Shown here piece by piece: positions 47,733-60,090 of a stretch of 64,000 bases of DNA. A program made the translations under genes and the position numbers. Each line of letters starts with the position of its first letter. Positions within the stretch are counted from its first letter, which is position 1. The stretch is taken from the NCBI RefSeq assembly GCF_018873765.1, contig NC_057924.1, positions 10,565,001-10,629,000 of the forward strand, read 5' to 3'. The notes beneath the pieces are model-generated. The model was not told where the DNA came from. It ran no database searches and worked only from the letters and a program-made list of their open reading frames with translations. This DNA is from Telopea speciosissima (taxonomy: Eukaryota > Streptophyta > Magnoliopsida > Proteales > Proteaceae).

Positions 47733-50700
47733 ATGTTTGCAGCAGATAGATTTACAACAGAAACTGCAAAAAGTTTAGTCAGCAGGCTACATAGCATTTT
47801 CTCAGAGGACCTTCCCTTGGCAGCGCCAGCTGCCAATTTAAAGGCCAATGAGCTTGATCTGGTATACTAGTATCTTGATTGATGTAACTAATGCTATTTT
47901 TGGATCTAGATGTGTAAAATGTAAATACTGCCTGGTCCTACTTATGCTCATCTTAATCATGCTTTATCATTTTTATATAGGTTAGGGGTGTCTTACAAAT
48001 GCTACAAGGATTCTCCAGTTCAGTGTTTTTCTGGGATGATGGAGTGCAAAGTTTCTGTGTCAAAAATGAGATTTATGTGACTCACCTTTCGCAGACAAGT
48101 CTCAGGGTCATTCTCAACCAGTTTATCTATGGTGCAACGTGCTTCCAGCTGGTTGAAATTTTCGTCAGAAAGGTGGAGAGATCTTCTGTGGGATCACCTC
48201 CTACCTTGAAGGCATTTGCAAGTTCTGTGTCTTCATGGCTTAAGGTATCTATGTCTCCAATTTTGTACCTGTCCATTTTGTGTTTTTCGTTTTCATAATG
48301 TAGCGAAGACTGACTTATCATGTTGTGGAACAGAGCTTGCGGGATGTTGCTTTAAGGGAGGAAATGAAAATATCTGAGTCTGATGCTAAAACCACTCCAA
48401 CCCTCCTGGGATTAGTAAATTCCTTATCAAGGTGCTGCATTTGACTTTGACCATGTAAGCTGAAAATTGCTATGATTAAAACCAAGGAATTTGAGGGATA
48501 AAAGTAGTATCAGCTTTATGTTAGGGACTACAATCAGTCACACCTTTGGATTTTCTGTATAGAGCACCTCTTGCTCTCATGGCCTGAATCTAATTTTCGT
48601 AAAGCTGCAGCACTTCGATTCCATTTAGCATTGGGTATCAAACTGAATTGTGCATGATCCACTCCCTCATCATACATGTGCCATACGCTGTATTTGCTAC
48701 TAAGCTTATGATGTCTATTTCACAGCCTTTGTTCAAGTTCTGAATACCTACTGCAAGTAGTGCATGGAGCGATACCCAATGTTTACCTTGAGGCTGGATT
48801 TTCTTTTCCAGCTGGTGAATTAGCAGTTCATATCCTTGACCACCTTTACAAGAAGTTAAATGAAGTTTGTCTCGTGCAAGGTGGCGAGGTTGTGGAATTT
48901 TTCAACCGTGCTTTATGCTCTAAATTCCTTCTGTTTGTGATTATCTTATTCTATATGATTCTCATGGAAATCATTTTTCCTGATTTCAGGAAGAATCATA
49001 CCAGATGCTCTTGTATATATTTGTGGGGAGTTTATTGCCATACATTGAGGGGGTTGATTCCTGGCTTTATGATGGAACTCTTGATGATCCATTTGAGGAG
49101 GTAATTACATTTAGGTGTTTTATATGTTGTCCTAAAGTTGAAGTTTACCATTTATTGGGCTAGTCATGTTAAATGGTGGAGATAATGGGTTGTTGTCATA
49201 CCTCTCCCGGGATGCAACTTCGGTAGGTGAGGGCTCCACTTAAGGTTAATGCTGAGACTTAAACAGTTAAAATTGTAACCTAAACCCGCACTATGCTGAG
49301 GTGCTTGACTAAACCCCACTCAAGTCTAATATGCATACAATAACTAAACATGGGTTGTGTTGGGTTATGAGTTGGGTATAATATCATTTATGTGGAGCAA
49401 GAACCAAAAGGGAAGTTCATCTCTATGGAATGGGGTTAATTTTTATATTGTTAACTATCTTTGGTCTAATCAGCCAAGCCTTGACGACAAGCATAATAGA
49501 ATAGGAGCTGGGGACAGCTGTATTATTTCTACCTATTTCAGTTACTTAAAATCTCTACAATCAAGTTAGTAGGCATACTTCGGCATTGTTTGTTTTTTTC
49601 CGAGATCTTGCAAATTCAATGTATCTATTTTGAAGATGGGTTCCAAGCCCGTCTCTTTTTCTTTGTTCCAGAGGTCAGGTGGAATTGACTGGCTCGTGAT
49701 TTATAAATATATACAATTATATGTATTCATTATCAATTGATTTAACAACTTCTACCATAGAAGTTAATGTTTTATCATGCATGTATATCGAAAATGTTCC
49801 TAGCAAGTTTCGAACGATGAAAAAGAAACTGTAGTGCCAATCCTGGAGTTTGGATAAGACCTAGTTTAGTTGATTATTTTGATCATGTTCGGTATATATG
49901 GTTTTGTGTTAAATATGACGTCATCTGCACATGTCTAAATGTTTTACCTTCTAATGAAGTTTTAAATGCAATCAGGTCTATGCAAGTGTAGTATGTATCA
50001 TAGTTGTCAAGGCGTCGCCTAGGCTAGGCAATGCCTAGGCATCTAGGTGCCTTGGTCACCTAGGTGGGGGGCCAATGCCTTGGGTCGCCTAGATGCCTTG
50101 ACAACTATGGTATGTATATAATTTGGAAGAATAGTGTGTGCAATTCAAAACTTCGGTAAAAAAGAATGGAAACAGACCAAGAATCGGACAACTGCACAGG
50201 AAGAGGCTGATATGAGTTGGACTTCTAGACACTTACACATGGAAGTTCATGTATCACTGACATTTTAAAATAAAGTCTCCTAGTTAATTGGACATAGACT
50301 GCTTGTTAGGATGTATTAGTAAACAATTTTTCAAGTCATGCACAATATGATGCTATTCATGAAAAAGTCGTCCCTAACTCTTTTTTAACCTTAACAATGT
50401 TTTCCATTGATTAATGTTGTATCTTTTCCCTGGACTCTTGTAGACAGATGGGAAATTGCTGTTCTTCCTTGATTCTTTTCTAAGGTAGTGCTTCCAAAGC
50501 ATAGGTTGTAGTTCTATGTTTAGTTCCACCAGGTGCGGTAGCGGAAATAAGCATAAGATTAGGTAGATCTGAATCCCTCCGCATCCAATTCTGATTGATG
50601 AAGTTGTTTCCCCACTAGATCATGGTAGATCTGAGACCTTTCCCAAACAAAGGAGTTTTGGCAGATGGAGTTCCTCCATTGACATATGCTAGATGCTATC

Positions 50701-53700
50701 AATCATTGGATCTAGTGCAACACTTTCCTTTCTCCTCCACACCTTCTGGGTAAACAGGGGAAATTCTTACTTTCCTTGCAACAAAGAAATTAACATTCTC
50801 AATTAGATTATGAGATTTATCATTTCTTACATAAAATTTCTAAATGGTAAACTAGTATTGCTACATGTATTTATGCCTTTGTTCAGGAGCATATGGTAGA
50901 GAGGAATGCTAAATAGCAATAGTCAGTTGGACCAGTGGCTGTGCAGCTACATTGGAAAAAAAATTGTCGGATGACTGGCTCATTCAGATATCATCATCAC
51001 TTGAAAAGGATTATTTGAATCCATTGTTTTGTTTGTTATTGTACACAAATATATCTTTTTCTGCTATGTTTGGATCTATTGCAAAGCTGTAATCCTACTG
51101 TTAGAATTTGCCAAAATTGACATTCAATATTCCTATACTTTAACCCATAACCTTAACTTTCCTTCTATTGTTTTACTGTTTCACATGTTATTGTAGTTGT
51201 TTTTTTATGCCAATAATACAATATCAATTGATGAGTCTGCATTCTGGGAAAAGAGCTATCTATTGAGACCATTACAACACCAAAAGTTAGATCCTGGGCT
51301 CTCTTCTGTTACTTATGCCAGCGATGGTGAATCAGTGCATGGTGACAAGAAGGAAATGGCTGACCGAGAATCCATCTTGCTGTCCAGCACAGTAAAAGGG
51401 ACTGATCAGAGTGGAGTAGTCCTTGAAGTCTGTCCTCTATTCATTAGGGACATAGCCAAAGCTATTGTGTCTGCAGGAAAATCACTACAGTTAATCCGGC
51501 ATGTTCCTGGGGAATATAAAACGATATCTGATTGTGTTGATGGTTATGGAAGACATGTGGGTGGCAATGACTTGAGCGGGATACTTTGTCGGAAGAGCAT
51601 TGGGGGGTTAACCTTGTCAGAAGTCTTCAGCCTATCCTTGGTGGGTCTCATAGGTGATCATGATCACATCTCTATGTACTTAAAGCAGGATAGTCCTTGG
51701 AACCCCTCATTTATCCGTTTGCTTGAGTCTTGTACAAGGAAACAGAAGCTGACAGAAGAAAATGACGCAACTTCCCTAGCTTCTGGTTGGTCGGAGAAGA
51801 TATGGTTCAAGTTCTTAGATGATAGAGTGTTACAGAAAAAGGAGAGCTGTTCAAAATCTGCAGTCAAGGGTGCAAAAAGTTCTCATGAAGTGAAGGATAA
51901 AGATATAGCTCATAATTTTTTGAATGAATCACCTTTTCTTCTGTCATTCTGTCCTGAAAATCCTGTTATCACTGTATGCCAAACACCACTGCTTGAAAAC
52001 AGTGAAAAGTGGAATATGTTGAACTTAAGTAGAAATTTCCACCTCCCTCCTTTAAATGATGAGAATTTACGAGAAGCTATTTTTGGTGTTAAAGATGGAA
52101 CACCCTATGCAGTCAGAGGGACAGACTTTACTTCGGGTTTTCAATTTGGGGAGTCTGAATATAATCGTTCAGAGGATGACATGAAGACATTAGGAGAATT
52201 GTACTTCTTCCCAACCATTCTACCTTCTTTTCAGGTACTATCAGCTAGCTGATTATCAATAACCGGAACAGTTTTGCTGTTATACATTTTCCGAGAAAAT
52301 AATTCATTATTCTGTAACAGGAAGACCTCTGTATTTCAGAGTTCTTACCTTTCCAGAGAAACAGCACCTTGGTCTCAAGAGTTCTTAACTGGATTGGAAG
52401 TTTTGAACCAAAGGCTACTCCACTTCCTCTTGTTATTATGCAGGAATGCCTCATTATCTACATCAAGAAACAGGTTGACAGCTCAAGCTGGTTTCTGCAA
52501 AATTCCTAATATGATGTTGAAGCTTTCTATCCACTCAAAGTTTCTACATTCATTATTGTGCCAGGTGGATTACATCGGCAGGCATATCTTGTTAAAGTTG
52601 ATGAATGGTTGGAGACTGATGGATGAGCTTGGAGTATTGCGTGCTATTTACTTGTTGGGTTCAGGTACTGTTTAGTTATTTTGACTCATATAGAGATTGG
52701 TCTACCTGGTTTGTTGATATGCAAAAGGTTATTTACATGGCAAAAATTTAGGGTACTTGTTGGGTGTCCCTATACAGCACACCTAGTTCTACACTGCTGA
52801 AGGATGAGTTGGTAATTTCAACTGTTCAATAGATACATAGGGCACGGTTTGGATTGGCGAAGTGTATTAAAGTTAAATTCAACCTGTCAACCACCCCCCA
52901 AAAAAAAGAAAGATAAATTCAACTGTATGACCCCATGTATCAGCATCTTCCCTTTATTTTTTTCATCTGTTGATTTGTTTTCAACCATTTTTCACAAAAT
53001 TGAATCTTTAATGTATTTTTAAATATTAGGGCTATACAGGAAGTCCTTCCTACATGGGTCATACAGGAAGCATACCATTTGTTAATATGATGCTAATTTC
53101 ATTTTTTTTTGTTTGTGTGCCGCCGTCATATGTCAGGTGACCTGCTGCAGCAGTTTCTCGCTGTTCTTTTTGAAAAGTTAGACAAGGGAGAATCCTGGGA
53201 TGACGATTTTGAGTTGAATACGATACTCCAGGTGCAGCAAATCATGTTTCAGTAAAAATGATATAATTAGTTATATATACGTGTCAAGCAGACCTAGTGG
53301 GCAACGTACTGGTGTAGCATGCATGCAGGGTAGTAGAACCCGCTATTGGATCTGTTTCCTACCATGGAAATAAACAGCAAAAGCTGACTGGCTGAGTGGT
53401 TTTGTGCTTTTCTGTGACATTCATTTTTTGACTGATTGATAAATTCTTTGTAACTATCCAATGAATGTGAAGAGCCATGAACATCCTATGAGTTTCAGCC
53501 AGCGAAATATTCTAGCTGGTGTTATCGAATGCTGGGCTCCAGGAGCCCTGCATCGGCATCGCATCTGCCAGTACTCTGGAATACTTGATGTCTACTTACA
53601 ATATCTGTAGTTCTGTACAAGGATTTTTTTGAAGGCAAAAGTTTTTGTGCACGACCGGCATTAAATGCAGTTAGATTAGCATAAATGCCACTCTGAAATG

Positions 53701-55960
53701 ACATAAACACCCTTCCCCCCCCCCCCCCCTCTTCTATTTGATGAAGTCGATGGGAGAATCTTCCGTATACCTTCCCCTTTTTTTAATTCCAAGGTTGCTG
53801 TTAATGGGAGACTGCTTGTTGACTGCAGGAATCTATTAGAAACTCTGCTGATAGAATGCTTCTAAGTGCACCGGATTCATTGGTTGTGTCAATCACAAAA
53901 CAGCATGTTTCCAGTGGTGATGCTCAACATAATGCAGCTAACCTTGTCTCGACTCCTCATAAAGGTCGCAACCACTTGTTTGGGGTTGATGCCCTTGATT
54001 TACTGAAATTCACATACAAGGTAGTTCTTCTGGTATAAGGAGGTTGGTCCTTTCTTTTTAACTGTTTAATTTTATAAATTGGCGCCTGGTTTCATCACTG
54101 ACAGTGCCGGAATGGCTACCAGCACAGTGACAATGACTGCTGCATGGCAGCTCAAGCTAGCGTGTTTAAGTGGACATGTCATTCATGTGATCATATACTC
54201 ATGGGTTAATTTTTAGCCCAAGTAGGCATCAGCATATGTTAATATAATGCTTTGAAAACTTTTAAAAACTGTTTGAAATTCAATTATATAGTTCTATCTG
54301 AAGAACAAGTAACTCTTGAAAAAGTGCGATACGCTGTGGGCTATGCGGTTGAGATAGGTTACTAAATATGACATGTAGCCTATCCATGGAATTCCCATCT
54401 GTCCAATACTTAGAATGACAAATCAACAGTCCACGGGGCAAAAATAGGTGATTCCGGCACTGTTGGTCCTGGACACCTGTTTCTCTCTTTATTTATATTT
54501 ATCTTATATTTTAATTTTATCATTAGTTGTTGTTGCATGTGATAGGTCTCTTGGCCCCTTGAACTTATTGCTAACACTGAGGCAATTAAAAAATATAACC
54601 AGGTATAGCTTTTGCATTAGGTTTTCACGTGAATGTAATGGATAATCATCTACTACTGTCTTGATTTATTATTTGTTCTGACCATGTTGGTTGTTAGGTT
54701 ATGGGTTTCTTATTGAAAGTGAAGCGTGCAAAATTTGTTCTTGACAAAGCTCGAAGGTGGATGTGGAAGGTTGGTTGTTCTGGAAGTCTTTCGCACTGTT
54801 CTTCTATCTTTCATTGTAGTATGAGAGCTAAAAAATGGATGAACTCGCATATCAATTACCAGAGTCATTTAATAGGAGCTAGAGGCATTTAATTTTCCCT
54901 CCCCATTTCTTGTAGGATGATCATTTTTGTGGTATCTGTTAATTGCTTCCATCAGGGTAGAAGCACTGCAACAGTCAATCATAAGCATCACTGGTTAGTG
55001 GAGCAGAAGCTCCTTCATTTCGTGGATGCTTTTCACCAATATGTCATGGACAGGGTACAATCTTGACATATCGTGTAGTTTTTTATGACAGAATTTTGAA
55101 CTCTTTTAACTCTGGCAAGGATTTGGTAAGCAGGTTTTTCATGGTGCATGGCATGAACTCTGTGAAGGTATGGCATCAGCTGGTTCTCTTGATGAAGTAA
55201 TTGATGTACACGAGGCCTACCTCTTATCCATCCAGCGCCAGTGCTTTGTGGTTCCAGATAAGCTGGTAGGGTCACTGTCTCAAGTTTCTGCTGGGGTTTG
55301 TCCGTCTGGTATTTATTTACATGCTCTAGTCTCTGTGGAACTAGGAATTCACTATGAAATAAATGAGGTATACTGTTGTCTGATAATCTGTTATGGAACT
55401 CACAGTGGGCATTGATTGCAAGCCGAATCAAGAACATTCTTGGGTTAGCTCTAGACTTCTATTCCGTTCAGCAGACTTTAAGTAGTGGTGGAGGTGCCCT
55501 TGCAATCAAGGCAAGATGTGAAATGGAAGTAGACCGGATTGAGAAACAGTTTGATGACTGCATTGCTTTTCTTCTGAGAGTAATCTTCTATCCATCCCAG
55601 TTATTTTGTTTGCTTACGTCTTTTTGTGACTCAAGCGACACAACCTCCACATATGCTGTTTTACATATAATATGTCTTCCACAGTTCCACTTGCATGAAT
55701 ATAGTAGTTCCACCTGTATTTGCAGTAGCAGACATACCATCCATGCATGCATACATACATACATAGCTGATTCTTGCCCCATATATGTATAGGTCTTGTC
55801 ATTCAAGCTCAATGTGGGGCACTTTCCTCATTTGGCAGATTTGGTTACAAGAATCAACTATAACTACTACTACATGTCTGATAGTGGTAACTTGCTAACT
55901 GTCCCTGGTGCTGAAAGTGCTGTTTCTAAGCTGGGTAAAGGGCTTTCTGTTCAGGCCTGA
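47733..55960 (+). CDS. GCP5: Gamma-tubulin complex component 5
   Basis: Spc97/Spc98-family subunit of the gamma-tubulin ring complex, which nucleates microtubules. Sixteen exons: 47733-47861, 47981-48244, 48334-48431, 48726-48888, 48990-49100, 51197-52234, 52321-52473, 52565-52664, 53137-53231, 53829-54020, 54546-54602, 54698-54769, 54956-55054, 55134-55265, 55406-55579, 55793-55960. They join in frame to 1014 residues and TGA. N-terminal GRIP1-type part: NELDLVRGVLQMLQGFSSSV, YLLQVVHGAIPNVYLEAG and LYKKLNEVCLVQGGEE. The large exon 6 encodes the divergent middle. C-terminal GRIP2-type part: YIGRHILLKLMNGWRLMDEL, LRAIYLLGSGDLLQQF, WDDDFELNTILQESIRNSAD, GVDALDLLKFTYKVSWPLEL and FLLKVKRAKFVLDKARRW. 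Intron 5 (2.1 kb) carries a hAT MITE. The start ATG at 47733 is the least certain part, since an extra 5' exon is possible. Confidence 0.92.
49999..50109. mobile_element. 111-bp hAT-like MITE in GCP5 intron 5
   Basis: The ends CATAGTTGTCAAGGCGTCGC and, on the other strand, CATAGTTGTCAAGGCATCTA are near-perfect inverted repeats. It is flanked by the exact 8-bp duplication GTATGTAT at 49991-49998 and 50110-50117. The interior repeats GCCTAGGC/GGTGCCTTGG. Non-coding. The clean TSD suggests a fairly recent insertion. Confidence 0.85.
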
Positions 55961-56419
55961 TGGATAATGGTATGATCAGGAGAACTCTCCCCACCAGGTC
56001 AATTAGGGCTACTCCTCTTGCTTCTGGAAAGAATGGCAAGTCTGTCAATTATGGTTTGTAAAGGCTTATTTATTTCATATTTCTGCTTATTTGAATTGTA
56101 CATAATTTAGAAATGGCTTTTCCTTTTAGTGTTTTTATTGTGGCAACAATGAGAACCAGAACAAGCTGTGTGTTTATCATGTACTGCAAATTTTCAGGTT
56201 GGTTGCAATCTGGACTTCTCTAGACTGTTGGGATCTGGCAAATTCAATCCGAATTTTCAAAACCCTGACCTGAACCCAACTGAAACCATGAGCTGATCAA
56301 TATATGGATATGTGATTTGAAACTCCTAGTCCTCCCTAACAAGACTGGGAATGGGCTTCTTCATCAACCTTTGATAATATGGCCCTTTAGTATTTACTAT
56401 GGATTTCTAAGTTTTATAT

Positions 56420-56587
56420 GAATAATTATCACCTCCAATTCGTGGGCACCGTCAATTCCTCCAATTCCTCTAATAGGGGGGAGTGGACCCCAGTTTGGGC
56501 AGTGTTTTCGGGCTAGGGGTAAGGTGGTCATTTCTGCCCCCATGTGAGGAATTGGAGGGGGCAGCGAATTGGAGGGGATAACGATTC
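56420..56587. mobile_element. Mutator-like MITE with 9-bp TSD
   Basis: Exact direct repeat GTTTTATAT at 56411-56419 and 56588-56596. The ends are GAATAATTATCACCTCC and, on the other strand, GAATCGTTATCCCCTCC. Inner repeats of CAATTC(C/G) extend the arms. The body (GGGCAGTGTTTTCGGGCTAG, GGTGGTCATTTC) is shared with the copies at 8072, 13062 and 37125. Confidence 0.82.
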
Positions 56588-56759
56588 GTTTTATATATGT
56601 TCCGAGATATACTGCTAGTATGGCCGCTTAATGGGTAGGGATACTATAGGAAATGAGTAGGCATAGGGCAGCGGTGCCAATTCCTACACACAGGAAGGGT
56701 GAAATGATCGCCCCACCCCCATGAAATGAAAAATCTCACCCTTGTTGGATGCCTTCTGT

Positions 56760-57400
56760 ACGTAAGGGTGTCAATTGGTTCAGTTTCGGTTCAAGCTATA
56801 AAATGCATAAACTAAAATTGAACCAAACTGATTCGGTTTGGTTTTTATACGGTTCTATATTTGCTTCAATATTCGGTTTAGATAATATTTTAGGTGTTTG
56901 TGCTAATTTTTAGAAGGAAAAAAACTTTGTTTATTAGAGTCACAATCTACCAAAAAAAAATTCTAACTTTAAAAAGGAATAGGATTTAGCATCCACATTA
57001 ATTGAAATATTAAAAAACAATATAATTTTACCTGGTTCTTTATTCGGTTCAGTTCAACTATTTTAATCATGAAATTGAATTGAACCAAAAAAAATTCCAG
57101 TTTTCTAAACCAAAAGCAAATCGATTTACTTTGGTTCGGTTCAATTTTAAACAACCAATTTCGGTTCAGTCTTAACCTGCACGTGCTCTCATTAAAAGCT
57201 GTTTTAGTAGCCTATCAAAAAACCTGGATCTTTTGGGTGTGGAATCGATCGAATCGGACCGATGCAACCCGTTTCCAAACCGATCGGGATCGAAATCATT
57301 TGGACTTAATTCAGGGTCACGATTCCGAATTTCAAAACATAGGCAAAGGAGGTGTTCGGTTTCGATTTGGTGGTAACTGATGTTCGGTTTCGTGGCCCAT
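56760..57400. repeat. Degenerate CGGTT-rich repeat region
   Basis: GTAAGGGTGTCAATTGGTTC at 56762 is a hAT/MITE-like end, followed by many GGTTCGGTT/AACCAAA units. No second terminus was identified. Probably decayed MITE sequence. No gene. Confidence 0.4.
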
Positions 57401-57657
57401 CCCATTTTAGGCCCAACTGTGGAGACCTGCTAGCCACGAGTCAATATGTGATTGGCTTATATAAGTACACGTAATACAAAACTCCGTGGTGGCGGAAAAG
57501 CAAAGCAAGAACCAGTCCTGCTGATCTCTAATTCCAACATTGCACTCCCCAACACTACCAAGAACTTAAATGCGGAATGACAAAAATGCCCTGGTAGAAA
57601 CCCGATTTTATCTCTCTCTCTCTCTCCAAGTTGATTCCGAATTTCTTATAATTCTTG

Positions 57658-57842
57658 TTGTGCTGGTTCGTCTCTAGGGAGACCAGTGCCCAGGGAGTGC
57701 CCAAGGGGCATCCAAGGGCTGGGCTGGGCTGGGCCGTACACATCCTGGTGCTTGCCTAGTAAACCATCGGGATGTGTGCGGCACAGCCCAACAGCTGGAT
57801 GCCCCCTGGGCGCTAGGCTCTCTAGAGAGGAGCTCAATCCAT
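57658..57842. mobile_element. Foldback MITE related to 6618-6786
   Basis: The left arm GTTCGTCTCTAGGGAGACC and the right arm on the other strand GAGCTCCTCTCTAGAGAGCC pair. Inner arms share GGGGCATCCA, GGGCTG and CACACATCC. The order of blocks matches 6618-6786. TSD not found. Confidence 0.6.
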
Positions 57843-57861
57843 CATTTGATACTCAATTAGG

Positions 57862-58224
57862 TTAAGTCTAGATAAAGTTGACAACACTGCGCAAGCTCTC
57901 CATAAGAAGTGTCGAACCTTTGGGAGGGTACGACTCTTCCAAGTTGAATCGGACTACAAAACTCTCATTTTACGGTTGACATCTCCATTAAGACTCCCCG
58001 CCCATTCCGCTATCTCTCTCATTATTGCAGATATTCATTGGTTGTCTTCTCTATTCAAGGATTCTCAATTTATCCACATCTCTAGGGAGCTAAATAGTGT
58101 ATCTGACTCTCTAGCCATGAAGACTCTATCTCTAGTAAGCAAGACAGATTGGCTTCTATCCACTCCTTGGCTTCAAGAATTATGTAATCCGGCTCCCTCG
58201 GTTTTGCCGCTTTCTTCTCTTTAG
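57862..58224 (+). pseudogene. LINE-type RNase H domain remnant
   Basis: An open frame without its own start codon reads VESDYKTLILRL, then HWLSSLFKDSQFIHISRELN and SVSDSLAMK, ending at TAG 58222-58224. The ESD and SRELNSVSDSLA motifs match the RNase H-like domain (RVT_3) at the end of plant non-LTR retrotransposon polyproteins. No reverse transcriptase precedes it in any frame, so this is a 5'-truncated fragment. Confidence 0.6.
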
Positions 58225-59133
58225 TAAAATTTCTCATTGCCAAAAAAACATAACCCTTTGATGTAATGTACGGATTATGCATCATGTTGTTCTATTCGGA
58301 AATACCCTGGTTCTTGTCTTGTAATCAGATCAGGGTAGAATGGACTGAGCCCAGAAAATACAAAATAACGTGAAGAACAAAGACTACGTACGGTTCGGGC
58401 CCACAATCGACGTTTAATGAGCCCAGATGTCGCATGGGCTTGGGCCAACGTCAAGTGGTCGTCAATCGAATTTTACCATAAAATAAAAATTCATAACTTT
58501 CAAACAGTATGTCCAAATTGAATTAGAAATATAATTATGAATACTATCCAATGATATAAAAATCAAAATCCATTTTAACAAAATATTTGAAAAAATTCAT
58601 TAAAAAGTGGATCCTTCGAGGTTACAAATAGAATCCTTCATAAAATGATGGGCAAATAAAGTTGTTTTCAAATTACTTTCAAATAAGAGATTTTAATGAT
58701 CACTTAATCAAGAAAAATTGACCCATTGTCATTTTGAGATGGTTCAAAACATTAGCTAGGAGTTGCACAACTCCTCTAAGATTATACAATATACTCTATG
58801 CACTATCCAAAGGCATCCGATCAACATCGTCATGCACGTCTCCAAAATAACAAAATGAGGTGTCTACAAGGGTCACAAGAAGAACTGACGAAACATACAT
58901 GTGCATCTTTTTTTCTCTTACATTGATGGACCCCTTGTTTTGACATTCTTCTTTATCAGAGTTGCCAAAAAATGAAACCTCAAATCTAAAATCTAAACTC
59001 CATAAAATTTGAAACCTAATCCTTGAATTTCATGAAATTGAAATTTAGCAAAAATTATATTGTGAAACTCCACACAAAATACACAGAGAGAGATGAGAAG
59101 GCTATAGAATGAGGGAAAATGGCACTAAGGTTA
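58225..59133. other. AT-rich spacer
   Basis: No gene or structured element recognised. Confidence 0.5.
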
Positions 59134-59142
59134 ATAAACAAA

Positions 59143-59276
59143 GGGAGAATGTCTGTGTCGGGGGCACAGGTTGCGCCTAGACACATGGGGGTAGGCACAA
59201 TGATCACCCTACCCCCTGAGTGATAGGCCCATGTGTCTGGGCATAGCCTGTGCTGCAGCACAGAGAACATGAGTCC
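59143..59276. mobile_element. Mutator-like foldback MITE with 9-bp TSD (GTTCTCTGTG type)
   Basis: Exact direct repeat ATAAACAAA at 59134-59142 and 59277-59285. The ends are GGGAGAATGTCTGTGTC and, on the other strand, GGACTCATGTTCTCTGTGC. The inner arms CCTAGACACATGGG and its partner CCCATGTGTCTGGG are nearly perfect. Reference copy for the fragments at 4248, 9884, 13979, 38936 and 62530. Confidence 0.8.
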
Positions 59277-59514
59277 ATAAACAAATTACAAACGAGTTTT
59301 AAAAATGAAAGAAATCATTTTAAATTAGGGTTTTCGTATGAGAGAGAGAGAGGCAAGAGATTTTAGTGTCATGGAGACCATAGAAAAGTTGAGATACGAG
59401 TAGAGAGAGAGGGAGAGAGATTTTAGTGTCGTGGAGAACCAAATTGTGGTCTCCATGCATAGAAAGGTTGTGATACGAGTCTCATTGAAACGGTTATCTT
59501 ATAATGAAAAAGTC

Positions 59515-60090
59515 AGAAATTACTTTTGGAGTTTCAAAACCCTATTTTTCTAACTGAGTTTGTTGACATGTTCATACTTATCAAGAGTCAAGACGACATC
59601 ATTTTTTCATTTGTAGGCTGGCCTAGTTCTACTGTTGACTTCTATAAGCGTCTACATGATTCCGAGTACCTTCGCTAAAAAAAAAAAAACTTTGATTTTT
59701 TATAATTAATATATTTAATGAAAAATAGGTTTTATGTTCAGAGTATGATCTCCATCAATACTCTCATGTGTCTATCTCTTTTTTCTTAAAATAAAAAGAT
59801 AAAAATGTCTTTTTATATAAAGAAGACGAGAAACAACAACTCATAAGAATACTGATGACTGGCGTAGACTTCGCTCTCGGTCAAAGTTCTTCCTTCCATA
59901 TTTTATTCAACTAAGAAGCAATAAAGTCAAGGGCTTACTTTTCCAATTTCAAAAACCCTAATTTTCCGGCTTGAGTTTCTTGACAGGTTGATATTTGTCA
60001 AGCCTACATCATTTTTTGCACCTGTCGGCTGGCCTAGTTGTACTAGAGACCTTTTTGATAGTCTACTCCACTCCTAGTACCCTGTACTTT
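59515..60090. repeat. Diverged direct duplication, about 420 bp apart
   Basis: The segment with TTTCAAAACCCTATTTTTCT and GGCTGGCCTAGTTCTACT (59533-59650) is repeated with substitutions as TTTCAAAAACCCTAATTTTC and GGCTGGCCTAGTTGTACT (59946-60050). Within 59340-59470 there is a shorter tandem repeat of GAGATTTTAGTGTC(A/G)TGGAGA. Non-coding. Confidence 0.55.
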
